Assembly: GCA_004322045.1 (NCBI GenBank) | Contig: SCRN01000040.1 | Coordinates: 310,001 to 374,000, forward strand | Reading direction: 5' to 3' | From: Paraburkholderia sp. | GTDB lineage: Bacteria; Pseudomonadota; Gammaproteobacteria; Burkholderiales; Burkholderiaceae | DNA: 64,000 nt | Shown here: in pieces, positions 8,990-20,630 of the stretch | Layout of the letters: each line of letters begins with the position of its first letter | How positions within the stretch are numbered: position 1 is the first letter of the stretch | Made by a program: the position numbers and the translations under genes | The notes under the pieces: model-generated | Seen by the model: only the letters and a program-made list of their open reading frames with translations | Database searches by the model: none | What the model was told of the DNA's origin: nothing

Positions 8990-10639
8990 TTAATGGGCCG
9001 CTCCTTCCCCCGCACTCGGCAGCACATGCTCGCGGAACATCTCGCGAAGCTTGAGCTTCAACAGCTTGCCCGTGGCGGTATGCGGCAGTTGATCGACGAA
9101 GACGACATCGTCCGGAATCCACCACTTCGCGACTTTGCCCTCGTAGAACGCAAGCAGCGCCTCGCGTGTGAGCGCCGCCCCGGGCCGTTTGACGATAACG
9201 AGCAAGGGCCGTTCATCCCATTTCGGATGGTGGCAAGCGATGCAGGCCGCTTCCGACACGTCGGGGTGCGCGACGGCGATATTCTCGAGCGCACTCGAAC
9301 TGATCCACTCGCCCCCCGACTTGATGACATCCTTGCTGCGGTCGGTGATTTCGAGGAAGCCGTCCGGGTCGATCGTCGCAACGTCTCCGGTGGGGAACCA
9401 GCCGTCGACGAGCGGCGATTCCTCGGTCGAAAAATATCGGTCGATCACCCATGGGCCGCGCACGTGCAGGTCGCCGAATGCCACGCCGTCGCGCGGCAAT
9501 TCGCGCCCGTCCTGGCCGACGATCTTCATGTCGATGCCGCATATGACCGTGCCCTGCTTTTGCAGCAGGCGGCGGCGTTCGGCGAGCGGACGCTGCGATT
9601 GCTCCCAGTTGAGCCGCGCGAGCGTGCCGAGCGGCGACATCTCCGTCATCCCCCAGGCGTGGATCACGCGCACGCCGTAATCATCCTCGAACGATTCGAG
9701 CATCGATGGGGGACAGCACGAACCGCCGATGACCGTCCGCTCGAGCGATGAAAATCGCGCCCCGATCGATTTAACGTGCGACAGCAAGCTCATCCAAACC
9801 GTCGGCACCCCAGCGGAAAAGGTCACGCGTTCGGCCTGCATCAACTCGAACAACGATTTGCCGTCCAGATCCTTGCCCGGCAGGACGAGCTTTGCGCCGG
9901 CAAGCGGCGCGGCGTGCGGGATGCCCCACGCATTCACGTGGAACATCGGCACGACCGGCAGCACCGAGTCGTGCGCGGAAAACCCCATGGCGTCGGGCAG
10001 CGCGGCGCCCAGGGCGTGCAAGTAGACGGAGCGATGCGAGTAGAGCGCGCCTTTCGGATGGCCCGTCGTGCCCGACGTGTAGCAAAGGTACGAGGCAAGC
10101 CGTTCGTCGAGCACGGGCCACTCGAAGTCGCCGTCTTGCGCCTGAACGAGCGTCTCGTAGCCGAGCACCGCTGCATCCAGCGCCGGGACGTCCGCATCGG
10201 CCGCCAGCGCGATCCATGCTTTCACGTTCGGGCAGCGCGGCGCGAGCGTGGCCACGAGCGGCGCGAAGGTCGTGTCGAACAACACGTAGCGGTCGTCGGC
10301 GTGGTTGACGATGTAGGCGATCTGGTCGGGAAAAAGCCGCGGGTTGATGGTGTGGCACACGGCGCCGAAGCCGGTCGTGCCGTAATACGCTTCGAGATGG
10401 CGGTAGCCGTTCCACGCGAGCGTGCCGATGCGATCGCCCTGTTCGACGCCGAGCCGCATCAAAGCTTGAGCGAGCTGTTTCGCGCGCCGTTCGCAATCGC
10501 GGTAGGTGTAACGATGAATGTCGCCCTCGATGCGGCGCGACACGATTTCGGTCGTGGCGGCGTACCGGGCGGCGTGCGCGAGCAGCGTCGATACGTTCAG
10601 CGGTACGTCCATCATCTGGCCCAGCAACGGCGTTGGCAT
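8990..10639 (-). CDS. Fatty-acid/acyl-CoA ligase, ANL superfamily (DmdB/AlkK-like)
   Basis: Activates a carboxylic acid to the acyl-CoA through an acyl-adenylate. Motifs in order: P-loop [40 protein letters not shown], the hinge region [35 protein letters not shown], and the C-terminal catalytic lysine in [13 protein letters not shown] start it at the ATG giving [11 protein letters not shown], preceded by GAGGAG; the frame extends 28 codons further upstream with no good start signal. 549 residues. The exact chain length or substrate cannot be told; methylthiopropionate or medium-chain acids are plausible. Confidence 0.9.
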   Translation of the reverse strand: MPTPLLGQMMDVPLNVSTLLAHAARYAATTEIVSRRIEGDIHRYTYRDCERRAKQLAQALMRLGVEQGDRIGTLAWNGYRHLEAYYGTTGFGAVCHTINPRLFPDQIAYIVNHADDRYVLFDTTFAPLVATLAPRCPNVKAWIALAADADVPALDAAVLGYETLVQAQDGDFEWPVLDERLASYLCYTSGTTGHPKGALYSHRSVYLHALGAALPDAMGFSAHDSVLPVVPMFHVNAWGIPHAAPLAGAKLVLPGKDLDGKSLFELMQAERVTFSAGVPTVWMSLLSHVKSIGARFSSLERTVIGGSCCPPSMLESFEDDYGVRVIHAWGMTEMSPLGTLARLNWEQSQRPLAERRRLLQKQGTVICGIDMKIVGQDGRELPRDGVAFGDLHVRGPWVIDRYFSTEESPLVDGWFPTGDVATIDPDGFLEITDRSKDVIKSGGEWISSSALENIAVAHPDVSEAACIACHHPKWDERPLLVIVKRPGAALTREALLAFYEGKVAKWWIPDDVVFVDQLPHTATGKLLKLKLREMFREHVLPSAGEGAAH

Positions 10640-10805
10640 ATCGGCGGTCTCCTCGCGCGGGTGGACGGTCCTGTCTATATGTGTATGTGTCGATTCGTTG
10701 CAACCTGCGACAGCCCAGCCCAACGGGCGCTCGCGCGACTCGAGCCGTGCTCAGCGCGCCGCGGGGCGGCGACTTACAATATCGGGTAACACCGAGGCCC
10801 TCAAT

Positions 10806-12362
10806 ATGTCGTTTTCCCCAAGCATCGCCGAATCGTCCACGAACCTCTCGGCGCTCATCGAAACCCTATTCGCCCAGCGCCAAGATGCTTTCGCGAGCTT
10901 GGGCAGTGCGTTTTACACGCGCCTGCCCGCCTCGCCGCTGCCCGCGCCGTACGTCGTCGGCTTTTCCGCCGACGTGGCTCGCATGCTGGGCCTCGATCCG
11001 GCGATCGCCGCCGATCCGGGCTTCGCCGACCTCTTCACGGGCAACGCCACGCGCGAATGGCAGCACGAGGCCTTGCCCTATGCTTCCGTGTACTCGGGGC
11101 ACCAGTTCGGCGTATGGGCGGGGCAACTCGGCGACGGCCGCGCGCTCTCGCTCGGCGAGCTCGATCACGCGGGCAAGCGTTACGAGCTGCAACTGAAAGG
11201 CAGCGGCCGCACGCCATACTCGCGCATGGGAGACGGCCGCGCCGTGCTGCGCTCGTCGATTCGCGAGTTCTTGTGCTCCGAGGCGATGCACCATCTCGGT
11301 ATTCCGACGACGCGGGCGCTCTGCGTGATCGGCTCCGATCAACCCGTGCGCCGGGAAGAGATCGAAACGGCGGCGGTTCTCACGCGCGTCTCGCCAAGCT
11401 TCGTGCGTTTCGGCCACTTCGAGCACTTTTACGCCGCGGACCGCACGAACGACCTGCGCGCGCTGGCTGACCACGTGATCGATCGCTTCTACCCCGCCTG
11501 CCGCGAAGCCGACGATCCTTACCTCGCGCTGCTCGATCGCGTCGTCGCGGCAACGGCGGAACTCGTCGCGCAATGGCAGGCCGTGGGCTTCTGCCACGGC
11601 GTCATGAACACCGACAACATGTCGATCTTGGGGTTGACGATCGATTACGGCCCCTTCGGCTTCGTCGACGGCTTCGACGCCGGCTACATCTGCAATCATT
11701 CCGACACGCAAGGCCGCTATGCCTACCGCACGCAGCCGCAAATCGCCTATTGGAACTGCTTTTGCCTCGCGCAATCGCTGATGCCGCTGATCGGCGAGCG
11801 CTACGATGAAGCCGTGCGTTCGGACCGCTCGGTCGCCGATGCGCAAGCGACGCTCGACGGCTTCAAGGGGCATTTCGGCCCGGCGCTGGAGCGCCGCTTC
11901 CACACGAAGCTGGGCCTTGACGAGACGCACGAAGGCGACGCCGCACTGGCCGATCGCTTGCTCGGGTTCATGCATGCGAGCCGCGCCGACTTCACGCTGA
12001 CGTTCCGGCGTCTGTCGCAGGTGTCCAAGCGCGATGCGAGCGGCGACGCGCCCGTGCGCGATCTGTTTCTCGATCTGGCCGGCATCGACGGCTGGCTCGC
12101 CGATTATCGGGCGCGGCTCGCGCTCGAGCCGCGCGAGGACGATGCACGGCGCGAGGCGATGAATCGCGTCAACCCGAAGTTCGTGCTGCGCAACCATCTG
12201 GCCGAAACGGCGATACGGCGTGCGAAGGAAAAGGATTTCTCGGAGTTCGAGCGCCTTGCCGCCGTGCTGCGCCGCCCGTTCGACGAGCAGCCCGAGAACG
12301 AAGCCTACGCAGCGCTGCCGCCCGATTGGGCCGGCGCCCTCGAAGTGAGCTGTTCGTCGTGA
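10806..12362 (+). CDS. selO: Protein adenylyltransferase SelO
   Basis: SelO is a pseudokinase-fold enzyme that transfers AMP to Ser/Thr/Tyr of proteins involved in redox homeostasis. Visible: [38 protein letters not shown], the [12 protein letters not shown] catalytic/metal segment and [13 protein letters not shown]. It ends with CSS, typical of the bacterial selenium-free form. I start at the ATG giving [11 protein letters not shown]; the open frame continues 96 codons upstream but through the divergent promoter region. 518 residues. msrB lies 63 bp downstream. Confidence 0.95.
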   Translation: MSFSPSIAESSTNLSALIETLFAQRQDAFASLGSAFYTRLPASPLPAPYVVGFSADVARMLGLDPAIAADPGFADLFTGNATREWQHEALPYASVYSGHQFGVWAGQLGDGRALSLGELDHAGKRYELQLKGSGRTPYSRMGDGRAVLRSSIREFLCSEAMHHLGIPTTRALCVIGSDQPVRREEIETAAVLTRVSPSFVRFGHFEHFYAADRTNDLRALADHVIDRFYPACREADDPYLALLDRVVAATAELVAQWQAVGFCHGVMNTDNMSILGLTIDYGPFGFVDGFDAGYICNHSDTQGRYAYRTQPQIAYWNCFCLAQSLMPLIGERYDEAVRSDRSVADAQATLDGFKGHFGPALERRFHTKLGLDETHEGDAALADRLLGFMHASRADFTLTFRRLSQVSKRDASGDAPVRDLFLDLAGIDGWLADYRARLALEPREDDARREAMNRVNPKFVLRNHLAETAIRRAKEKDFSEFERLAAVLRRPFDEQPENEAYAALPPDWAGALEVSCSS

Positions 12363-12425
12363 GCCGCGAACGCCCGCTCAACCCGGCGCGCCAAAAGCCG
12401 CGCCGCTTACCGGAGACACATCGAT

Positions 12426-12869
12426 ATGAATGAACGTCCTACCGCTATGCCCGATTCTTCCGACGCAACGCGCGAAACGTACGATGTCAGCAAGCCCGAC
12501 GAGGCCTGGCGCGAGCAATTGTCCGACATGCAATACGAAGTGACGCGCCATGCCGCGACCGAGCGGCCGTTTTCCGGGCGTTACTGGGACCATTGGGAAG
12601 GCGGCGTCTACGATTGCGTTTGCTGCGGCACGCCGCTGTTCGAATCGTCGACGAAGTTCGACGCCGGCTGCGGCTGGCCGAGCTATTTCAAGCCGCTCAA
12701 CGGCGAAGTCATCGAAGAGCGCACCGACCGCTCGCACGGCATGCTGCGCATCGAGGTGCGCTGCAAGCAATGCGGCGCGCATCTCGGCCATGTCTTCGAG
12801 GACGGCCCTGCGCCGACCGGCCTACGTTACTGCATCAATTCGGCTGCGCTACAATTCGAGCCCAAGTAG
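12426..12869 (+). CDS. msrB: Peptide-methionine (R)-S-oxide reductase
   Basis: Reduces the R-epimer of methionine sulfoxide in oxidised proteins. 147 residues. The catalytic cysteine is Cys136 in RYCINSAAL; the structural zinc is held by two CxxC pairs at Cys64/Cys67 and Cys113/Cys116. GCGWPSYF (residues 81-88) is the substrate-pocket block. It follows selO on the same strand, which links two oxidative-stress functions, and precedes yciB. Confidence 0.97.
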   Translation: MNERPTAMPDSSDATRETYDVSKPDEAWREQLSDMQYEVTRHAATERPFSGRYWDHWEGGVYDCVCCGTPLFESSTKFDAGCGWPSYFKPLNGEVIEERTDRSHGMLRIEVRCKQCGAHLGHVFEDGPAPTGLRYCINSAALQFEPK

Positions 12870-12972
12870 GTAGGCGGCGAGGGGTCGTCTTGCCGCCTAG
12901 CGGCCGTGCGCACCGCAATTGGGCGCCACGCACGGCCCCCGTCCAACGACGCTTTGGGACTCTTGCGCCTTC

Positions 12973-13509
12973 ATGAAATTTCTCTTCGATCTATTCCCGA
13001 TCATCCTTTTTTTCGTCGCGTTCAAGCTGTGGGGCATCTTTACGGCCACAGCGGTCGCGATTGCCGCAACGCTCGTGCAGGTGGCTTGGGTCGCGTTTCG
13101 CCACCGCAAGGTCGATCCGATGTTGTGGGTGAGCCTGGCGGTGATTGTCGTGTTCGGCGGCGCCACGCTCGTCTTGCACAATCAGAAGTTCATCCAGTGG
13201 AAGCCGACGGCGCTTTACTGGCTGTTCGCCGTCGGCCTCACCGTGGCTCGTTACGCTTTCCGCAAGAACCTGATCGAAACGATGATGGGCAAGCAACTGA
13301 CGCTGCCCACCCCCATCTGGGACAAATTGAATCTGGCCTGGGCGTTCTTCTTCGTCGCGCTCGGTGTCGTCAACCTCTATGTCGTGGGCAACTTCACCGA
13401 GGCGCAGTGGGTCAACTTCAAGCTGTTCGGCACGACCGGCGCGATGTTCGTCTTCATCGTCGCGCAAAGCCTGTGGCTGACCAAGTACATGAAGGAGGAA
13501 GAGCAATGA
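12973..13509 (+). CDS. yciB: Inner-membrane septation protein A (YciB family)
   Basis: A 178-residue integral membrane protein with five or so hydrophobic segments (for example residues 8-35, 50-66, 78-92, 118-137, 145-165). The YciB family is tied to envelope integrity and division. Starts [14 protein letters not shown], and contains [11 protein letters not shown] and the conserved [12 protein letters not shown]. Its stop overlaps the start of the bolA-like gene by ATGA, so the two are translationally coupled. Confidence 0.94.
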   Translation: MKFLFDLFPIILFFVAFKLWGIFTATAVAIAATLVQVAWVAFRHRKVDPMLWVSLAVIVVFGGATLVLHNQKFIQWKPTALYWLFAVGLTVARYAFRKNLIETMMGKQLTLPTPIWDKLNLAWAFFFVALGVVNLYVVGNFTEAQWVNFKLFGTTGAMFVFIVAQSLWLTKYMKEEEQ

Positions 13510-13823
13510 GCGACGCCCGCGCCTTCGTCGACGCATCGCCCGATGCCCGCGCCGCGTTCATCGAGAAGCGCCTTTTTGCCGCGTTCGCCCCGGAGTCGGT
13601 CGCCGTGCGCGACGACAGCGCGCAACATGCGGGACATGCGGGCGCCTCGGCTGGCGGGCACTACTCGGTGACAATCGTCGCCAGTGCGTTCGCGGGCAAG
13701 CCCCGCGTGGCCAGGCACCGCCTAGTGTATGATGCGCTGGCCGACGTCATGCAACGCGGGATTCACGCGCTCGCCATTACGGCCTACACGCCGGAAGAAT
13801 TTTCTCGGCTGCCCGACGCGTGA
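13506..13823 (+). CDS. BolA family protein
   Basis: A 105-residue BolA-like protein; such proteins partner monothiol glutaredoxins in iron-sulfur cluster handling. The conserved stretch [14 protein letters not shown] carries the family arginine and His, followed by [16 protein letters not shown] linker rich in His/Gly/Ala (around residues 40-55) interrupts the first strands. The ATG overlaps the yciB stop (ATGA). Family placement is firm; the subfamily is not. Confidence 0.9.
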   Translation: MSDARAFVDASPDARAAFIEKRLFAAFAPESVAVRDDSAQHAGHAGASAGGHYSVTIVASAFAGKPRVARHRLVYDALADVMQRGIHALAITAYTPEEFSRLPDA

Positions 13824-13935
13824 TTCACGCCGTCGTTGCTTGACGCTCGAGCGCCCCCGTCCCCCTTCGACACGGCGGCAAGCACGGGGCGCTCCCTCCA
13901 CCGATTTTTTTCGACAGGAACGCTAGGAATTCCCG

Positions 13936-14715
13936 ATGATCCATAAAAAGACCCGTCTCTGCGTGTTGGTCGCCGCGTTCGCAGCGGCCCCGGCTTTCGC
14001 GCAGAACGTCGCCGTCGTCAACGGTACTGCCATTCCCAAGTCACGCGCCGACGCGCTGATCAGCCAACTCGTGAAGCAAGGTCAGCAGGACACTCCGCAA
14101 TTGCACCAAGCCGTGCGCGACGAACTCGTCAATCGCGAAATTCTCATGCAAGAAGCGGTTCGCGAAGGCATCCCGGCGCGCGCCGACGTCAAGGCGCAGG
14201 TGGCCGTGGCGCAGCAAACGGTCGTGCTGCGTGCATTGATCGAAGACTACGTCACGAAGAACAAGCCGAGCGATGCCGAAGTCAAGGCGCGCTACGACGA
14301 GCTGATCAAGCAGGTCGGCGGCAATGAATACCACTTGCATCACATCCTCGTCGACAACGAGCAACAGGCGAAGGATTTGATCGCCAAGATCAAGGGCGGC
14401 GCCAAGTTCGAAGATCTCGCCAAGCAGTTCTCGAAGGACCCGGGTTCAGGCAAGAACGGCGGCGATCTCGATTGGGCGAATCCCAAGACTTACGTGCCGG
14501 AATTCGCGGCTGCGGCAGAGAAGCTGCAAAAAGGCCAGATGACCGATACGCCGGTGCATACGCAGTTCGGCTGGCATATCATCCGCGTCGACGATATTCG
14601 CGCCGTCAAGCCGCCGCCGCTCGATCAGGTCAAGGGCCAAATCGTCCAGCAGATGCAGCAGGAAAAGCTGCAAGCGTTCGAACAGAACCTGCGCGCCAAG
14701 GCGAAGGTCGAGTAA
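13936..14715 (+). CDS. Periplasmic peptidyl-prolyl cis-trans isomerase, parvulin type
   Basis: A 259-residue secreted foldase of the PpiC/PrsA kind. Residues 1-22 form a signal peptide ending AFAQ. An N-terminal helical SurA-like region is followed by one parvulin domain: HLHHILVDNEQQAKDLI, FEDLAKQFSKDPGSGKNGGDL and TQFGWHIIRVDDIR. It follows the bolA-like gene by 112 bp and ends at a strong hairpin. It probably helps fold outer-membrane or periplasmic proteins. Confidence 0.93.
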   Translation: MIHKKTRLCVLVAAFAAAPAFAQNVAVVNGTAIPKSRADALISQLVKQGQQDTPQLHQAVRDELVNREILMQEAVREGIPARADVKAQVAVAQQTVVLRALIEDYVTKNKPSDAEVKARYDELIKQVGGNEYHLHHILVDNEQQAKDLIAKIKGGAKFEDLAKQFSKDPGSGKNGGDLDWANPKTYVPEFAAAAEKLQKGQMTDTPVHTQFGWHIIRVDDIRAVKPPPLDQVKGQIVQQMQQEKLQAFEQNLRAKAKVE

Positions 14716-14761
14716 ATCGATCGCCGCCGGCTGCACGGCTTGCCTTTGCCGTGACACCCAT

Positions 14762-14791
14762 GACAAATGCCGCCCGAGGGCGGCATTTGTC
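14762..14791. terminator. Bidirectional hairpin terminator between parvulin gene and purL
   Basis: A perfect 14-bp stem, left arm GACAAATGCCGCCC and right arm its reverse complement, joined by two bases, followed by a T-rich run. It lies 46 bp after the parvulin stop and 41 bp from the purL stop, which face each other, so it probably serves both. A close relative of this hairpin occurs at 56,156-56,184. Confidence 0.8.
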
Positions 14792-14832
14792 TTTCTGCGG
14801 TCTTTCTGCGGCGTTCCTACGACGCTCGCAAT

Positions 14833-17800
14833 TTAGCCCAACCAGCGCCGTGCATTGCGGAACACGCGCATCCACGGGCTCGCTTCGCCCCAGCCCTCGG
14901 GGTGCCAGCTCATTTGCACCGTGCGATGGACACGTTCCATATGCGGCATGAGCACGGTGAATCGCCCATCCGGCGTCGTGACCGACGTGATCCCTTCGGG
15001 CGAGCCGTTCGGATTGAACGGGTAACCCTCGGTCGCCTCGCCGCGATGATCGACGAAGCGCATCGCCACGGCGGCGCGGGCCGGGTCGCCCTGCTGCGAA
15101 AAATCGGCGAAACCTTCGCCGTGCGCGATCGCCACGGGAATGTGCGAGCCTTCCATCCCCGCGAAGAAAATCGACGGTGACGATTCGACACGCACCAACG
15201 AGAAGCGCGCCTCGAATTTTTCGGACTTGTTACGCGTGAATTTCGGCCAGGCGTCGGCGCCGGGAATCATCGAGGCCAAGCTGCTCATCATTTGGCAGCC
15301 GTTGCAGATGCCGAGCGCAAAGGTATCGGCCCGATCGAAGAAGGCGGCGAACATGTCGGCAAGCTGCGGATTGAAGCGAATCGTCTTCGCCCAGCCCTCG
15401 CCCGCGCCCAGCACGTCGCCGTAAGAAAAGCCCCCGCACGCCACCGCACCGGTGAAATCGCCGAGCGATGCGCGGCCAGAGAGCAAATCGCTCATATGGA
15501 CGTCGTAGGCATCGAAGCCGGCGCGATCGAATGCATAGGCCGTTTCCAAATGCGAGTTGACGCCCTGCTCCCGCAGGATCGCCACACGCGGACGCGCGCC
15601 CGATTGCACGAACGGCGCCGCGATATCGTCACTCGGATCGAACGAGAGATGCGGTGAGAGGCCCGGATCGTTCGCATCGAGCAGCATGTCGTATTCGGCG
15701 TCGGCGCAGGCGGGATTGTCGCGCAGGCGCGCAATGCGCCAGCTCACCTCGGTCCAGGCGCGCTGCAGCTCGGCGCGCGGCGCCTCGTAGATCTTCTTCG
15801 CGTCGCGATACACCTCGATCACATCGCGTTCGTTGGGCTTGCCGATCACATGCGAGCAAGCGCTCAAGCCGTGCTCGCGCAGCGCGGCCAGAACGCCATC
15901 ACGATCGGCCGCGCGCACCTGCACCACAGCCCCGAGTTCCTCGGAGAACAGCGCGCGCAACGTCAAATCGTCGCGCCGGCCGCTCGTCTGCTTCGCCCAA
16001 TCCTTGGCATCGCCGTAGTCGAACTCGTGCGCCGCATCGAGCGCGAGCATGTCCACATTAAGCGAAACGCCAACGTGGCCCGCAAACGCCATTTCACACA
16101 CGGTGGCCCACAAGCCGCCGTCGGACCGATCGTGATAGGCCAGCAAGCGATCGCTCGCATTCAACGATTGGATTGCCGTGAAAAAGCGCTTCAAGTCTTG
16201 CGCGTCGTCGACGTCGGGCACGCTGTCGCCCACTTGCTGCGTGACCTGCGCGAGAATGCTGCCGCCCAAGCGGTGCTTGCCGCGGCCGAGGTCGATCACG
16301 ATGAGGACCGAATCACCCACTTCGTCGTGGCGGCGCAATTGCGGCGTCAAATGGCGGCGAACATCGTCGACGGGCGCGAACGCCGAAATGATCAGCGACA
16401 CGGGCGCGACGACTTCCTTCGCCACGCCGTGCTCATCCCATTTCGTCTTCATCGACAACGAGTCCTTGCCCACCGGGATGCTGATGCCAAGTGCGGGACA
16501 CAGCTCCATGCCGATCGCCTTGACCGTGTCGAACAATGCGGCGTCTTCCCCTTGCACACCGCAGGCGGCCATCCAGTTCGCGGACAGCTTCAGCTTGTCG
16601 AGCGATGCGATCGGCGCACTGGCGATGTTCGTGATGGCTTCGCCGACGGCCATGCGGCCCGAAGCGGGCGCATCGATGACGGCAAGCGGCGTGCGCTCGG
16701 CCATGGTCATCGCTTCGCCGCGATAGCCGGCGTAGTCGGCAGCGGTGATCGCGCAATCGGCGACGGGAACTTGCCACGGGCCCACGAGTTGATCGCGCAC
16801 GCTCGTACCGCAGACCGAGCGATCGCCGATCGTGATGAGGAAGGACTTGCTCGCAACCGTGGGATGCTTGAGCACGGAGACGGCGAGATCGGCCAGAGCG
16901 AGGTCCGTTACGTCGACCGGCGCGCGTTCGGTGCTCACGCGCTGGACGTCGCGGTGCATGCGCGGCGGCTTGCCGAGCAACACGTCCATCGGCATGTCGA
17001 CCGGATAGGCGGCTTCGCCCTCCGCATGCGCATCGATCAACTGCAGTTGCCGCTCTTGCGTTGCAACGCCGACCACGGCCACCGGGCAGCGCTCACGCGC
17101 GCAAATCGCTTCGAACAACGGTAGATCGGCCGGGGCAATAGCCAAGACGTATCGTTCTTGCGCTTCGTTCGACCAGATTTCGCGCGGCGACAGGCCCGTT
17201 TCCTCGAGCTGCACTTGGCGCAGTTCGAAACGCGCGCCCTTGTTTGCGCCGTCGACGAGCTCGGGAAACGCGTTCGAGAGCCCGCCCGCCCCTACATCGT
17301 GGATGCTCAGGATGGGGTTGTTCGCGCCAAGTTGCCAGCACGCGTTGATCACTTCCTGCGCGCGCCGCTCGATCTCGGGGTTACCGCGCTGAACCGAGTC
17401 GAAATCGAGCTCGGCCGTGTTCGCGCCCGTCGCCATCGAGCTGGCCGCACCCCCGCCCATGCCGATGCGCATGCCGGGACCGCCGATCTGCACGAGCAGC
17501 GAGCCGGCCGGCAGATCGTGCTTGTGCGTATGCGCGTCAGAAATATTGCCGATGCCGCCGGCGATCATGATCGGCTTGTGATAGCCGCGCACTTGGCCGC
17601 CGACGTTTTGTTCGTAGACGCGGAAGTACCCGCCCAGGTTGGGGCGGCCGAATTCGTTGTTGAACGCGGCGCCTCCGAGCGGGCCTTCGATCATGATTTG
17701 CAGCGGGGAAGCGATGCGGCCGGGACGGCCGTAGGGTGCATGGGCTTCGTTCGGATTGCGCGTGGCGAGCGGTTGCGCACAGTCGCGTGCGTTTTCCCAT

Positions 17801-18912
17801 GGCTCGAGCGCGCCGGGCAGCTCGAGGTTCGAGACCGTGAAGCCCGTGAGGCCCGCTTTGGGCCGTGCGCCGCGCCCGGTCGCGCCTTCATCGCGGATTT
17901 CCCCGCCCGCCCCCGTCGCTGCGCCGGCGAATGGGGAGATCGCTGTCGGGTGGTTGTGGGTTTCGACCTTCATCAGGGTATGGGTCAGCTCGACATGGCG
18001 CTCGTAGCGCTCGTCGAGCGCCACGCTGTCCGCGGCCTTCGCGGGCCGCGGGAACCAGCGCTCGGCAGGACCGCCTTCCATGATGGCCGAGTTGTCCGAA
18101 TAGGCGACGATCGTCCCCTGCGGGTTCAGCTTCTCGGTGTTCTTGATCATCTGGAACAGCGACACGTCCTGCGCCTGCCCGTCGATCGTCCATTGCGCAT
18201 TGAAAATCTTGTGGCGGCAGTGCTCGCTGTTCGCCTGCGCGAACATCATGAGCTCCACGTCGGTCGGATTGCGGCCCAACTTGCCGAACGCATCGACGAG
18301 GTAGTCGATTTCGTCGTCCGCTAGCGCGAGCCCCAATTCCCCGTTGGCGCGCTCGAGCGCGGCGCGCCCCTGGGCGCGCACATCAACGGTGGTGAGCGGC
18401 TTGGCCGGCAGTTCGTCGAACAGATGCAGCGCATCATCGCGCGAGCCGACGACGCTCTCGGTCATCCGATCGTGCAGCGCCGCGGCCACCGCCGCGCGAG
18501 CCTCGTCGGTGAGCGCCCTCTTTGCGCCCAGCAAGCCCGCGAGCCCCGACTTCAGCGTGACCGCGAACTCGATGCCGCGCTCGATGCGCCGCACGTGCGC
18601 GAGCCCGCAGTGATGCGCGATGTCGGTCGCCTTGCTCGCCCAGGGCGAGACCGTGCCGATGCGCGGCACGACCAGAAAAGTCTCTTGCGCCGCGCGCCCC
18701 TCTTCGGCTTGGGCGGGCTCGCCATAATGCAGCAGCGCCTCGATGCGTTGCTCGTCCTCGGCCGACAGCGGCGTCAGAGCGTTGACGAAGTGCAGATATC
18801 GTCCGCTCACGCCGACGATATTGGCGTCGATGCGAGCGAGCGTTTCGAGCAGACGGGTTTGACGGAAGTCGGAAAGCGCCGAAGCACCGGGGAAGCACGA
18901 GAAGTGGGCCAT
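14833..18912 (-). CDS. purL: Phosphoribosylformylglycinamidine synthase
   Basis: Large single-chain PurL (1359 residues) for the fourth step of purine synthesis: FGAR plus glutamine and ATP to FGAM. I start at the ATG giving [11 protein letters not shown]. Visible parts: the N-terminal PurS-like domain, the two FGAM synthase halves with [29 protein letters not shown] and [14 protein letters not shown], and a C-terminal glutamine amidotransferase with nucleophile Cys in GICNGCQ and [15 protein letters not shown] at its start. Divergent from the DadA-like gene across 319 bp. Confidence 0.98.
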   Translation of the reverse strand: MAHFSCFPGASALSDFRQTRLLETLARIDANIVGVSGRYLHFVNALTPLSAEDEQRIEALLHYGEPAQAEEGRAAQETFLVVPRIGTVSPWASKATDIAHHCGLAHVRRIERGIEFAVTLKSGLAGLLGAKRALTDEARAAVAAALHDRMTESVVGSRDDALHLFDELPAKPLTTVDVRAQGRAALERANGELGLALADDEIDYLVDAFGKLGRNPTDVELMMFAQANSEHCRHKIFNAQWTIDGQAQDVSLFQMIKNTEKLNPQGTIVAYSDNSAIMEGGPAERWFPRPAKAADSVALDERYERHVELTHTLMKVETHNHPTAISPFAGAATGAGGEIRDEGATGRGARPKAGLTGFTVSNLELPGALEPWENARDCAQPLATRNPNEAHAPYGRPGRIASPLQIMIEGPLGGAAFNNEFGRPNLGGYFRVYEQNVGGQVRGYHKPIMIAGGIGNISDAHTHKHDLPAGSLLVQIGGPGMRIGMGGGAASSMATGANTAELDFDSVQRGNPEIERRAQEVINACWQLGANNPILSIHDVGAGGLSNAFPELVDGANKGARFELRQVQLEETGLSPREIWSNEAQERYVLAIAPADLPLFEAICARERCPVAVVGVATQERQLQLIDAHAEGEAAYPVDMPMDVLLGKPPRMHRDVQRVSTERAPVDVTDLALADLAVSVLKHPTVASKSFLITIGDRSVCGTSVRDQLVGPWQVPVADCAITAADYAGYRGEAMTMAERTPLAVIDAPASGRMAVGEAITNIASAPIASLDKLKLSANWMAACGVQGEDAALFDTVKAIGMELCPALGISIPVGKDSLSMKTKWDEHGVAKEVVAPVSLIISAFAPVDDVRRHLTPQLRRHDEVGDSVLIVIDLGRGKHRLGGSILAQVTQQVGDSVPDVDDAQDLKRFFTAIQSLNASDRLLAYHDRSDGGLWATVCEMAFAGHVGVSLNVDMLALDAAHEFDYGDAKDWAKQTSGRRDDLTLRALFSEELGAVVQVRAADRDGVLAALREHGLSACSHVIGKPNERDVIEVYRDAKKIYEAPRAELQRAWTEVSWRIARLRDNPACADAEYDMLLDANDPGLSPHLSFDPSDDIAAPFVQSGARPRVAILREQGVNSHLETAYAFDRAGFDAYDVHMSDLLSGRASLGDFTGAVACGGFSYGDVLGAGEGWAKTIRFNPQLADMFAAFFDRADTFALGICNGCQMMSSLASMIPGADAWPKFTRNKSEKFEARFSLVRVESSPSIFFAGMEGSHIPVAIAHGEGFADFSQQGDPARAAVAMRFVDHRGEATEGYPFNPNGSPEGITSVTTPDGRFTVLMPHMERVHRTVQMSWHPEGWGEASPWMRVFRNARRWLG

Positions 18913-19231
18913 GGAAGGACGTAGGCGTCGATGAGTCGCGCATCGCGCGGTTCGCGCGCGCATGTCACGACGTGAGGCGAAAGGAAGACCGAGATTATAC
19001 CCCGGAACTCGTTCCCCGATAGGCGCGAGAGGGGCGCGCGCGCCATCCGTGCCGTGGCTCGGGCACCGCTTTTGCGCCGCGCAGGCGCCATCGCAGCCCG
19101 TTTGGCGCTATCATGCGCGGTTTGCCTTACCCGCGTCTCGCTTCTCGCTTCTCGCCCGGCGTTTCGCATACGGCACGGCGCTTGCCCCGTCTCGCGAGGT
19201 GGCGGTCCGTGCGCACCGAACCCAGTCATTC
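18913..19231. other. Intergenic region between divergent purL and dadA-like gene
   Basis: 319 bp without a supported gene. It must hold the purL promoter (reading left) and that of the DadA-like oxidase (reading right). I see no operator-like palindrome or PurR-type box that I would defend. The rightward oxidase frame stays open through all of it, but without coding signal. Confidence 0.6.
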
Positions 19232-20533
19232 ATGGATGTCATCGTCATTGGCGGCGGAGTAGTCGGCGTCGCCACCGCCTACCAACTCCGCGCGGCCGGC
19301 CACCGCGTGTGCGTGCTCGAGCGCCACGCGACGGTCGCCCAAGGCGCCACCTACGGCCACGGCGGCACCGTGCTGCCGACGCCGCTCGACGCATGGTTCG
19401 GCCCCGCGTTCCTGGACGCGCGCCGCGGCGCGCGCAGCGGTGTCGTCTACCGGCCCGGGCTCAATTCGAGCGCGCGCCGCTTCGCGCGCCAACTGGCGCT
19501 CGTGCAGACGCCCGAGGCGTTTCGCCAGCAATGGCTGCGGCTGCGCCCGCTCGTCGATCTCTCGCGCGAAGCGATCGCCTCGATCGAAGCTGGGTTCCAT
19601 TTGGAGTTCGAGCAGCGAGAAGGCATCTTGCAGGTCATGCGCGATCAGCGTGAATGGGACCAGGCGCAAAGCGCGCTCGAGTTGCTGCGCGAATTCGAAA
19701 TGCATCATCACGTGCTGTCGGCCGCTCAATGCGCCGAAATCGAGCACTCCATTCCGGCCGAGCCGTCCTTTGCGGGCGGCGTGCTGTTCGAACACGAACG
19801 CACCGCCAACTGCCCGCTGTTTACGAAACTCGTCAAGCAGGTGCTCGACGAGCAAGGGGAAGTGCAATTCCTGTTCGGACGCGCAGTCGACGCAATTCGA
19901 TTGGAAGGTCACCGCGCAGCCGTCGAACTTGCACCGGCCGAGGGCGCACGGGCCCGCAAACGCGAGGTCGACGTCATGTCCTGCGACGCGGTCGTGGTCG
20001 CGGCAGGCACGGGCAGCCTGGCGCTGCTCGAGCATCTCGGGCTCCCGCTGCCGCTGCACGCGGTGCGGATGCTCTCGCTGACGGCGCCGATCGCTTACGA
20101 GGAATGCGCACCGCATCTGACTGTCGTCGATTCGGTGCGGCGCGTGTCGATGACACGGATGAACCAGCGCATCCGCGTAGCGGGCGCAGCCGTGCTGCAA
20201 CCCGAGCGCGAAATGGCCAAGCCGTTGCCCGAACCGTTGGCCGAGGCCGGCACGGCCCTGCTCGCGCAGGCCACGCACGATTGGATTCCGGGGGCGGCCA
20301 AGATCTCGGCCGCGCACGCCTGGGAAGGGCTGCGGCTGCTCTCGCCCGATGGCTTGCCGGTGGTCGGCGCCACCGCGCACCCGCGGCTATTCGTCAACTT
20401 CGGACACGGCCCTGCCGGTTGGGGCCTTGCGTGCGGGTCTGCTAAAGTGGTCGCAGATTTGATTTCGGGCGCGGCGCCGCTGGTGCCGCCCGAAACGCTG
20501 GCGGCCTTGCGCGTCGGTCGCTTCGCGAGCTGA
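19232..20533 (+). CDS. FAD-dependent oxidoreductase, D-amino acid dehydrogenase (DadA)-like
   Basis: A 433-residue DAO-type flavoenzyme. It starts MDVIVIGGGVVGVATAYQL, a perfect dinucleotide-binding GxGxxG, with LERHATVAQGATYGHGG binding FAD. C-terminal AWEGLRLLSPDGLPVVGAT and VNFGHGPAGWGLACGSAKVVADLI are the classical DadA ending. Likely oxidises D-amino acids to 2-oxo acids and passes electrons to the quinone pool. Other DAO-fold substrates cannot be excluded. The upstream in-frame extension is non-coding. Confidence 0.88.
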   Translation: MDVIVIGGGVVGVATAYQLRAAGHRVCVLERHATVAQGATYGHGGTVLPTPLDAWFGPAFLDARRGARSGVVYRPGLNSSARRFARQLALVQTPEAFRQQWLRLRPLVDLSREAIASIEAGFHLEFEQREGILQVMRDQREWDQAQSALELLREFEMHHHVLSAAQCAEIEHSIPAEPSFAGGVLFEHERTANCPLFTKLVKQVLDEQGEVQFLFGRAVDAIRLEGHRAAVELAPAEGARARKREVDVMSCDAVVVAAGTGSLALLEHLGLPLPLHAVRMLSLTAPIAYEECAPHLTVVDSVRRVSMTRMNQRIRVAGAAVLQPEREMAKPLPEPLAEAGTALLAQATHDWIPGAAKISAAHAWEGLRLLSPDGLPVVGATAHPRLFVNFGHGPAGWGLACGSAKVVADLISGAAPLVPPETLAALRVGRFAS

Positions 20534-20630
20534 CGCTGTTGCGCGCCGCCGGCGTCGTATCGCGTTGCGAGCGCGAGGCGGCATACCGGCTGCGCGCGTC
20601 CGGCAAAGCGTGTTCGTGGAAGCGCACCTC

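Noticed and set aside
10866-12197. 443-codon minus-strand frame opposite selO
   Set aside because: Shadow of selO; no domain seen.
15850-18324. Long plus-strand frames (15,850-17,124 and 17,158-18,324) opposite purL
   Set aside because: Shadows of purL, which is intact with all motifs on the minus strand.
19226-20380. 384-codon minus-strand frame opposite the DadA-like gene
   Set aside because: Shadow of the flavoenzyme gene.
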